Source: Pikeienuella piscinae (lineage in GTDB: Bacteria > Pseudomonadota > Alphaproteobacteria > Rhodobacterales > Rhodobacteraceae). From it: DNA of 64,000 bases. Under the pieces are notes generated by a model. The model made no database searches and was not told the DNA's origin. It was given only the letters and a program-made list of their open reading frames with translations. The position numbers and the translations under genes are program-made. Numbering within the stretch: the first letter of the stretch is position 1; each line of letters begins with the position of its first letter. The stretch is taken from positions 3,910,001 through 3,974,000 of the forward strand of contig NZ_CP049056.1 in NCBI RefSeq assembly GCF_011044155.1. The letters run 5' to 3'. Below, piece by piece: positions 55,376 to 64,000 of the stretch.

Positions 55376-56068
55376 TCAGGCGCCGATCCGGCTGCGGAGC
55401 GCCGCCAGCACCGCGGCGTCGGCGGCGTCGGTCGGCGCGGTCAGCGAGCGGCAGAGCCGGGCCTCGGAGGCGAGGATCAATCCGTCCGCCAGCGGTTTCA
55501 GGTGATTCGCGCGCAGCGTCTCGCCGGAAGAGGTGATGTCGATGATCGCCTCGGCGGTCAGGTTGAGCGCCGTCGCCTCGGTCGCGCCCTGGCTGTCGAC
55601 CAGCCGGTAATCGGCGACGCCCCTGGCGGTCAGGAACGAGCGCGCGAGGCTATGGTACTTCGTCGCGATGCGGAGGCGGCGCCCGTGCCGGCGCCGGAAC
55701 TGCGCGGCGGCGGCGTCGAGATCGTGGAGCGTCTCCACATCGACCCAGATCGCCGGAACCGCGACGATGAGATCGGCGTGGCCGAAGCCGAGCGCCGGGC
55801 CGAGGTCGACCTTCGCCTCCCAGCCGGGGATCGTTTCGCGGATCAGGTCCTCGCCGGTGACGCCGAGATGGATGCGCCCGGCCGCCAGCTCCAGCGGAAT
55901 CTCGGCGGCGGAGAGAAGCTGAAGCTCTACGCCTTCGACGCCGGTGATCCGGCCGGCGTATTCGCGGCCCTCGTCGGCGCGCTCGACGTTGACGCCGCGG
56001 GCGGCGAGCCATTCGACGCTCGCCTCCTGCAGGCGGCCCTTGGAGGGGAGGCCGAGTTTCACGCTCAT
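55376..56068 (-). CDS. hisG: ATP phosphoribosyltransferase, short form catalytic subunit
   Basis: A 230-residue enzyme of the short HisG form, which couples ATP and PRPP in the first step of histidine synthesis. It has LGLPSKGRLQEASVEWLA at the start, the substrate loop LHLGVTGEDLIRE-like IHLGVTGEDLIRET and the PRPP-binding segment VDSQGATEATALNLTAEAIIDITSSG. The short form lacks the regulatory domain and needs HisZ, whose gene overlaps its start (ATGA). Confidence 0.97.
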   Translation of the reverse strand: MSVKLGLPSKGRLQEASVEWLAARGVNVERADEGREYAGRITGVEGVELQLLSAAEIPLELAAGRIHLGVTGEDLIRETIPGWEAKVDLGPALGFGHADLIVAVPAIWVDVETLHDLDAAAAQFRRRHGRRLRIATKYHSLARSFLTARGVADYRLVDSQGATEATALNLTAEAIIDITSSGETLRANHLKPLADGLILASEARLCRSLTAPTDAADAAVLAALRSRIGA

Positions 56069-57192
56069 GCCGCCGCCCCCGCCGCCAGCAGCGCCTCGGG
56101 CCGCACAATGCCGCCGACCGCCGGCGCGCCGGCGCCGCCGCCGAGGATCGCGGTCAGCGCGTCATAGCGCCCGCCGCCCCCGAGCGGCGGCAGGCCGGCG
56201 CGCGCGCTCCGAAATTCGAAGACGAAGCCGTCGTAATATTCGAGCCCGCGGCCGAAGGCGGCGTCGAAGGGGAGCGCGCCGGCGTCCACGCCAAGATCCG
56301 CGAGCGCGTCGAGGCGCCGCTCCATCCGGTCCAGCGCCGGATGCATTGGCGCGCGCGCCATCGCGCGCAGCCGCGCGAGGGCTTCATCCGAACGGCCCTT
56401 CACCGCCAGGACCGCTTCGATCATCGCCTTCTCGCCGGCTTCGAGCGGCGGCGTCGCGGCGTCCTCGGTCAGCGCGTCGAGCCGTTCGAGGATCTCCGCC
56501 TCGCCCCGCGCCCCGATGATGCGGCCGGCGGCGGCGATGGCGTCAATCCGGCCGGCGCGGTCGGCGCCGAGCAGCGCGGCCCGGGTGGGCGAGGGAGCGG
56601 GCGGATCGGCGTAGCGCTCGAGAAGGGCGTGGAACCGCGCCGGGCGCCACACGTGACGGCGGAGGGCGGCGCGGCGCGGCTCGGTCGTCTCCATGGCGGC
56701 GATGGCGGCGAAGACCACGCCGAGATCGCCGGTAAGCGGCGCGGCCTCTGCCCCTTCGAGCGCGGCGGCGATCAGGGCGAATACCTCGGCCTCCTCCGCC
56801 GCCGGGTCGGCGCCGCCGATCAGCTCGATCCCGGCCTGCAGATACTCGCTCGGCCGGTCGGAGCCGGGCGGCTGGCGCCGCCAGACCAGCCCCTCATAGG
56901 CGTAGCGCGCCGGATCGGCGCCGCCGGCCATGTGAAGCCGGGCGACCGGCACGGTGAAATCCGGGCGGAGCGCCAGCTCGCCGGCGCTCGGGTCCTCGAC
57001 GATATAGGCGCGGGCGCGGATGTCCTCGCCATAGAGATCGAGGAGGAGGTCGGCGGGCTGCAGCGTCTCCGGCTCGACCCGCGCGGCGCCGGCGCCGGTC
57101 AGCCGGGCCATGATCCGGGCGCGGAGGGCGGAGAGCCGGTCGAGATCCGCGCCGATGCGCCCGCCGGTCAGGTAAGCCCGCGCCGCCGCCAT
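56065..57192 (-). CDS. hisZ: ATP phosphoribosyltransferase regulatory subunit
   Basis: A 375-residue paralogue of histidyl-tRNA synthetase that forms the HisGZ complex and gives it histidine feedback control. The class II synthetase core is recognisable (LRPDFTVPVARLHM, YLQAGIELIGG, FGRGLEYYDGFVFEF), while the anticodon-binding domain is absent and catalytic motifs are altered. One base separates it from the hisS stop and it overlaps hisG by 4 bases. Confidence 0.95.
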   Translation of the reverse strand: MAAARAYLTGGRIGADLDRLSALRARIMARLTGAGAARVEPETLQPADLLLDLYGEDIRARAYIVEDPSAGELALRPDFTVPVARLHMAGGADPARYAYEGLVWRRQPPGSDRPSEYLQAGIELIGGADPAAEEAEVFALIAAALEGAEAAPLTGDLGVVFAAIAAMETTEPRRAALRRHVWRPARFHALLERYADPPAPSPTRAALLGADRAGRIDAIAAAGRIIGARGEAEILERLDALTEDAATPPLEAGEKAMIEAVLAVKGRSDEALARLRAMARAPMHPALDRMERRLDALADLGVDAGALPFDAAFGRGLEYYDGFVFEFRSARAGLPPLGGGGRYDALTAILGGGAGAPAVGGIVRPEALLAAGAAA

Positions 57193-57193
57193 T

Positions 57194-58696
57194 TCAGGCT
57201 CCGCGCGCCAGCATCGCGCGCACTGCTTCGACCAGCCCGTCGCGCGGCGCTTCGATCTGGGCCGGTTGCGCCTTCCATTCCTCGTTGGTTTCGATCTCGG
57301 CGGCGAGGCGCGCGCCGAGCGCGAGATCCTTCAATTGCACGATCCCGGCCGCACGCTCATCGCCGCCCTCGATGATCGCGACCGGGGCGCCGCGCTTGTC
57401 GGCGTATTTCAACTGCTTGGCCATGTTGCCGCCGCCGAGGAACATCTCGGCGCGAATGCCGGCGGCGCGAAGTTCCGCCGTCATCGCCTGGTAGTCGGCG
57501 AGCCGGTCTTTCTCCATCACCGTCACCAGAACCGGGCCGGACGCTTCCGCCGCGCCGCCGCGTTTCGCCTGAAGCGCCGCGAGCAGCCGGTCGACGCCGA
57601 TCGAGACGCCGGTTCCCGGCACCCGTTGGCCGGTGAAGCGCATGACCAGATCGTCATAGCGCCCGCCGCCGGCGACCGAGCCGAACTGGCGCTTCCGGCC
57701 CTTCTCGTCGGTGATCTCGAAGGTCAGTTCGGCCTCGTAGACGGGACCGGTGTAATAGCCGAGGCCGCGGACGATGGAGGGGTCGATCCTGGTCCGGTCG
57801 GCATAGCCGGCGGCTTCAAGCAGCGCCCCGATGCGCTCTAGTTCGCTCACGCCTTCAAGCCCGATAGTTGAGGTTGAAACCAGTTCGCGCAGCCGCGCGC
57901 AGGTGAGCGTGGCGCTCTCGCGCTCCGCGGTGACGAAACCCATCACGATCTCGGCCTTCTCGGCGCCGAGGCCAGCCCCTTCGGTGAAATCGCCGCTCTC
58001 ATCCTTCCGTCCGACGCCGAGAAGCGCGCGTACGCCGGTTTCGCCGAGCCGGTCGAGCTTATCGATGGCGCGCAGGACCGTGCCGCGCGCCGCCTCGCCG
58101 GCCTCGGGGGCGGCGGGGTCGAGCAGGCCGACCACTTCCATCACCCCGTTCAGCACCTTCCGATTGTTGATCCGGATGAGGTAGTCGCCGCGCGCGATCC
58201 CGGCGGCCTCCAGCGCATCCGCCAGCATCATGCAGATCTCGGCGTCGGCGGCGGGGGAGGCGCTGCCGACCGTGTCGGCGTCGCATTGATAGAACTGCCG
58301 GAACCGGCCCGGCCCCGGTTTTTCATTGCGCCAGACCGGCCCGACGGCGTAGCGCCGGTAGGGTGTCGGCAGGGAGAGGTGGTTCTGGGCGTAAAACCGG
58401 GCGAGGGGGGCGGTCAGGTCGTAGCGGAGCGCCATCCACGCGCCCTGATCGCCATGATCCTCGTCCTGCCAGGCGAAGACGCCCTCGTTCGGCCGGTCGA
58501 GATCGGGCAGGAACTTGCCGAGCGCCTCGACCGTCTCGACCGCCGAGGTCTCCAGTGGGTCGAACCCGTAACGGTGATAGACGTCCGTGATCGCCTTCAG
58601 CATCGTCGCGCGCTCGGTCACCTCGGCGCCGGCGTAGTCGCGAAAGCCGCGCGGCGTCTCCGCTTTCGGGCGGCGGGGTTTCTGAATCTTGGCCAT
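57194..58696 (-). CDS. hisS: Histidine-tRNA ligase
   Basis: A 500-residue class II aminoacyl-tRNA synthetase. It has motif 1 and 2 ([28 protein letters not shown]), the histidine-binding [14 protein letters not shown], motif 3 ([15 protein letters not shown]) and the C-terminal anticodon-binding domain ([29 protein letters not shown]). First gene of the hisS-hisZ-hisG unit; the grouping of the synthetase with its regulatory paralogue is common in alphaproteobacteria. Confidence 0.98.
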   Translation of the reverse strand: MAKIQKPRRPKAETPRGFRDYAGAEVTERATMLKAITDVYHRYGFDPLETSAVETVEALGKFLPDLDRPNEGVFAWQDEDHGDQGAWMALRYDLTAPLARFYAQNHLSLPTPYRRYAVGPVWRNEKPGPGRFRQFYQCDADTVGSASPAADAEICMMLADALEAAGIARGDYLIRINNRKVLNGVMEVVGLLDPAAPEAGEAARGTVLRAIDKLDRLGETGVRALLGVGRKDESGDFTEGAGLGAEKAEIVMGFVTAERESATLTCARLRELVSTSTIGLEGVSELERIGALLEAAGYADRTRIDPSIVRGLGYYTGPVYEAELTFEITDEKGRKRQFGSVAGGGRYDDLVMRFTGQRVPGTGVSIGVDRLLAALQAKRGGAAEASGPVLVTVMEKDRLADYQAMTAELRAAGIRAEMFLGGGNMAKQLKYADKRGAPVAIIEGGDERAAGIVQLKDLALGARLAAEIETNEEWKAQPAQIEAPRDGLVEAVRAMLARGA

Positions 58697-58833
58697 GATT
58701 GCTTCCGGAGGTTCGGGCGGCGCTCGTCGGGCCGGGGGATAGCGGATGCGCCGCCGGATGCCAAGCGGGCGGCGCGGCGCTTGGCTTTCGCGTGTCAGCC
58801 GCTAGGCTCTCGCGAAAAACTGGGAGCGGCGGA

Positions 58834-60492
58834 ATGGCGCGGGCGAAGAACATCCTTTTCATCATGTTCGACCAGTTGCGGTGGGATTATCTCTCCTGCT
58901 ACGGCCATCCGCATCTGAAGACGCCGCATCTCGACCGGCTGGCGGCGCGCGGTGTCCGGTTCACCCGCTGCTATGTGCAGTCGCCTGTCTGCGGCGCCTC
59001 CCGCATGTCGACCTATACCGGGCGCTACGTGCATTCCCACGGCGCGAGCTACAACAATTTTCCGCTGCGGGTCGGCGAGCAGACGCTTGGCGATCATCTG
59101 AGAAAGATCGGCGTCGAGTGCTGGCTGGTGGGCAAGACCCACATGAAAGCCGACGCGGAGGGGATGGCGCGGCTCGGCCTCGCCTCCGATAGCGTGATCG
59201 GCGCCCGCGTCGCGGAATGCGGGTTCGACGCCTGGGTGCGCGAGGACGGGCTGCATGGCGAGGGGCCGGCCGGCCTCTACGATACGAAGCGCTCGCCCTA
59301 TAACGAGTATCTGAAATCGCAGGGATACGGGGGCCACAACCCCTGGCACGACCACGCCAATTCCGGGGTGGCGGGGGGCGAGGTCGCCTCCGGCTGGCTG
59401 ATGAAGAACGCGCCGCTCGCGGCCCATATTCACGAGGAGGATTCCGAGACGCCCTGGCTCACCGACCGGGCGATGGAGTTCATGGCGGCGAAGGCCGGCG
59501 GCGCGCCCTGGCTCTGCCATCTGTCATATATCAAGCCGCACTGGCCCTATATCGTCCCCGCGCCCTATCACGACATGTTCGGGCCGGAGCATGTCTCGCC
59601 GGTGGTGCGGGACGCGCGCGAACGACAGGACCCGCACCCGATCTACCGCGCCTTCATGGAGAACCTGATCGGCCGCAGTTTCAGCCGGGACGAGGTGAGG
59701 GACGCGGTGATTCCCGCCTATATGGGGCTCATCAAGCAGTGCGACGATCAGATGGGCCGGCTTTTCCGGTGGATGGAGGAAACCGGCGCGATGGAGGACA
59801 CGCTGATCGTCGCCACCTCGGATCATGGCGATTATCTCGGCGATCACTGGTTGGGCGAGAAGGACCTTTTCCATGAACCTTCGGTGAAGGTTCCGCTGAT
59901 CGTCTATGACCCGGCGCCGGAGGCCGACGCGACGCGCGGAACGGTTTGCGACGAACTGGTCGAGCAGATCGACCTCGCCGCGACATTCGTCGACCATCAT
60001 GGCGCCCCTGTGCCCGATCATGTGCTGGAGGGACGCTCGCTCCTGCCGTTTCTGCGTGGCGAGCAGCCGGAATGGCGCGAATTCGCGATCAGCGAATACG
60101 ACTATTCGACCGCGCCGATGGCGGATGAGCTTGGCGTCGCGCCACGCGACGCGCGGCTCTTCATGGTGGCGGACAAGCGTTGGAAGTTCATGCACGCGGA
60201 GGGCGGATTCCGCCCGATGCTCTTCGACATGGACGCCGACCCGCAGGAGTTCCGCGATCTCGGCGGCGATCCCGAATATGCGGATATCGTCGCGATGATG
60301 CGCGCGCGGCTGGCGAAATGGGCGCGGCGGATGTCGCAGCGCACGGCGCTGTCGGATGCGGCGGTTCTGGCCATTCGGGGAAAGACCATGGAGAGCGGCA
60401 TCCTGATCGGCGTCCATGACGGCGAAGAGATACCGGCGAAGTTCCACGCCGCCTATCATGGCCCCGTTCGGCCACTGCCCGAGCGGGAGTGA
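58834..60492 (+). CDS. Sulfatase / phosphonate monoester hydrolase-like protein
   Basis: A 552-residue alkaline-phosphatase-superfamily hydrolase. Metal ligands appear in ILFIMFDQLRWDYL and ATSDHGDYLGDHWLGEKD; the C-terminal EPSVKVPLIV and PMLFDMDADPQEFRDLGGDPEY resemble rhizobial phosphonate monoester hydrolases. The formylglycine motif is C53-G-A-S-R57, with Ala in place of the usual Pro. GGGAG lies about 8 bases before the ATG. No signal peptide, so it is cytoplasmic. It could act on sulfate or phosphonate/phosphate diesters; sequence alone does not decide. Confidence 0.88.
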   Translation: MARAKNILFIMFDQLRWDYLSCYGHPHLKTPHLDRLAARGVRFTRCYVQSPVCGASRMSTYTGRYVHSHGASYNNFPLRVGEQTLGDHLRKIGVECWLVGKTHMKADAEGMARLGLASDSVIGARVAECGFDAWVREDGLHGEGPAGLYDTKRSPYNEYLKSQGYGGHNPWHDHANSGVAGGEVASGWLMKNAPLAAHIHEEDSETPWLTDRAMEFMAAKAGGAPWLCHLSYIKPHWPYIVPAPYHDMFGPEHVSPVVRDARERQDPHPIYRAFMENLIGRSFSRDEVRDAVIPAYMGLIKQCDDQMGRLFRWMEETGAMEDTLIVATSDHGDYLGDHWLGEKDLFHEPSVKVPLIVYDPAPEADATRGTVCDELVEQIDLAATFVDHHGAPVPDHVLEGRSLLPFLRGEQPEWREFAISEYDYSTAPMADELGVAPRDARLFMVADKRWKFMHAEGGFRPMLFDMDADPQEFRDLGGDPEYADIVAMMRARLAKWARRMSQRTALSDAAVLAIRGKTMESGILIGVHDGEEIPAKFHAAYHGPVRPLPERE

Positions 60493-60494
60493 GG

Positions 60495-60519
60495 CGGGGG
60501 CCGGCCGCCCCCGTTTCTT
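60495..60519 (+). terminator. Intrinsic terminator of the sulfatase gene
   Basis: A 7-bp GC stem CGGGGGC/GCCCCCG with a 5-base loop is followed by TTTCTT, starting 3 bases after the stop codon. This is the clearest intrinsic terminator in the window. Confidence 0.7.
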
Positions 60520-60567
60520 CGTTGCGGCGCCGGTGAGCGCCGTTGCGGAACGCGCCGGGCGTCCGGT

Positions 60568-61407
60568 TCAGCCGATCTCCGCGACGAAGTCGGCGGGAAA
60601 GCGCGAGGCGAGAAAGGCGCGGTGGCGCTCCATTCTGTCCTTCAGCCGGTCTTCGAACCAGTCGGGAAGCGGAACTCCGGCGGTACGATTGACCTTGCGC
60701 CGGATCTTCCCGTAGCCGGCGTAGGGACGCAGCCCAAGGAAGGTCTCAACTTCGCGGAGAAGCAGGACGGGACGGGTCTTGATCGCGCCGAAGGGCAGGT
60801 AGAGCAGCGTTTCGCCTTCGACGCGCCTCGCGTCCCAGCGCGGGATGAAATCGGCGTATTGGCTTCCAAGCCAACCGCGCTTTGCGTCCCAGTTGCGCGC
60901 GAAGGCGTCGATGCGGACGGGGTCGGCCGGATCGACGCCGCCGTGCCGGACCGCCATCCGGAAACTTGAACGCGCGCGGGCGACCGGGTCGCGGATCAGA
61001 TAGATCATTTTCGCGTGGGGGACGAAGGCGATCATCTCGTCAAGGGTCTTCTCCGGCAATGTCGAGTAGCGCGGCGTGAATTCGCCGGCGATCTTGCCCG
61101 GCGGCTTGCGCGAGAAAATCAGCCGATACCAGTCCGGCGTGAACATCGCCGCTTCGTCGGAAAGCCCGCGCAGATACGCGATCCGCCCGGCGGGCGCCCG
61201 GTTCGCGACGGCGCCCTTCATCGCCTCGGCCAGCTTGGCGACATGGCGACGGCGAAACGCCGCGAGCGTGCCGGTGACCGGCGCGTCGAAATAGTGCAGT
61301 TCCTTGGTGAACGGAGTCCAAATCTCCGGATGCTGGGCGAGATTGGCGTAGAGCCAGGATGTTCCGGCCTTCTGGGCGCCGATACAGATGAAATCCGGAA
61401 GCCCCAT
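60568..61407 (-). CDS. Sulfotransferase domain protein
   Basis: A 279-residue PAPS-dependent sulfotransferase. The 5'-phosphosulfate-binding loop is GAQKAGTSWLYANL near the N-terminus, and the 3'-phosphate-binding motif is LIRDPVARARSSFRMAV, followed later by the LREVETFLGL helix. There is no membrane anchor or signal peptide, so it works in the cytoplasm. It is convergent with the sulfatase gene, suggesting a paired role, but this is only proximity. The acceptor is unknown (lipid, sugar or small molecule). Confidence 0.92.
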   Translation of the reverse strand: MGLPDFICIGAQKAGTSWLYANLAQHPEIWTPFTKELHYFDAPVTGTLAAFRRRHVAKLAEAMKGAVANRAPAGRIAYLRGLSDEAAMFTPDWYRLIFSRKPPGKIAGEFTPRYSTLPEKTLDEMIAFVPHAKMIYLIRDPVARARSSFRMAVRHGGVDPADPVRIDAFARNWDAKRGWLGSQYADFIPRWDARRVEGETLLYLPFGAIKTRPVLLLREVETFLGLRPYAGYGKIRRKVNRTAGVPLPDWFEDRLKDRMERHRAFLASRFPADFVAEIG

Positions 61408-61534
61408 GAGCGTGCCCTGCCGATCGCGAACGGGCGCGCAGGCCCAGAAGAGAGCCTAATCGGGGCGCCGGTCGAGGTAAACGCCGCGGTGCGCGGGCCG
61501 CGCGATTTCGCGCCCGGAATTAGCTGGCCCCGGC

Positions 61535-64000
<2,466 letters not shown>

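Overview
The window is gene-dense, high-GC DNA with no mobile elements, CRISPR arrays or rRNA/tRNA genes that I can see. Gene content points to a marine or halophilic alphaproteobacterium close to the Rhodobacteraceae: the order infA-maf-RNase E/G-yacG, an ectoine operon with its own aspartokinase and EctR, a BetI-type choline/betaine cluster with choline sulfatase, beta-hydroxyaspartate-cycle enzymes, glutathione-dependent formaldehyde oxidation, and hisS-hisZ-hisG. The organism assignment is inference from gene content, not from a marker phylogeny.

Layout. 1-6161: an M20 amidohydrolase diverges from a dipeptide/oligopeptide ABC transporter operon whose two ATPases are fused. 6306-8021: a polytopic membrane protein of unknown role. 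8136-10125: infA, maf, a short RNase E/G and yacG. 10431-12972: a class I cytochrome c converging on fghA-frmA (formaldehyde detoxification). 13548-15540: a decayed MscS-type channel gene with two frameshifts and two in-frame amber codons. 15785-18013: a secreted protein built from internal repeats. 18165-22702: ectABC-ask with divergent ectR and a plausible operator between them. 22724-26851: an AMACR-type racemase, bhcC, bhcB and a divergent PAQR/hemolysin III protein. 26978-31398: parC, an SDR and an orphan PAS-HWE histidine kinase. 31443-36550: an SCP2-domain protein, a HAD dehalogenase, a HisC-type aminotransferase, and a coupled pair of NAD-epimerase and fatty-acyl-AMP ligase. 36751-44288: the choline cluster (betC, GST, betI, a short BCCT-like transporter, GST, betA, galM-like). 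44445-45161: aquaporin. 45301-50526: a LysR regulator followed by an overlapping operon of a desulfinase-like acyl-CoA dehydrogenase, a ThDP enzyme and a TTC38-like protein. 50541-55269: trkH, a Tat-exported SMP-30 protein, ubiG and proline iminopeptidase. 55376-58696: hisG, hisZ, hisS. 58834-61407: a phosphonate-monoester-hydrolase-like sulfatase converging on a sulfotransferase. 61593-64000: gyrB, cut by the window end.

How the genes work together. Several blocks serve osmotic balance: ectoine synthesis, choline-O-sulfate and choline conversion toward betaine, TrkH for potassium and an aquaporin for water; the only mechanosensitive channel gene here is broken. A second theme is organic sulfur: choline sulfatase, a second sulfatase, a sulfotransferase and a desulfinase-like enzyme. 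bhcB-bhcC point to glyoxylate/glycine metabolism, but partner genes bhcA and bhcD are not present.

The best candidate for something undescribed is the overlapping three-gene operon 46264-50526. Its acyl-CoA-dehydrogenase-fold enzyme lacks the catalytic glutamate at both known positions and carries an Arg and a Gln matching, as far as I recall, those of 3-sulfinopropionyl-CoA desulfinase; it is coupled to an atypical ThDP enzyme and a TTC38-family protein. I know of no pathway that joins these three.
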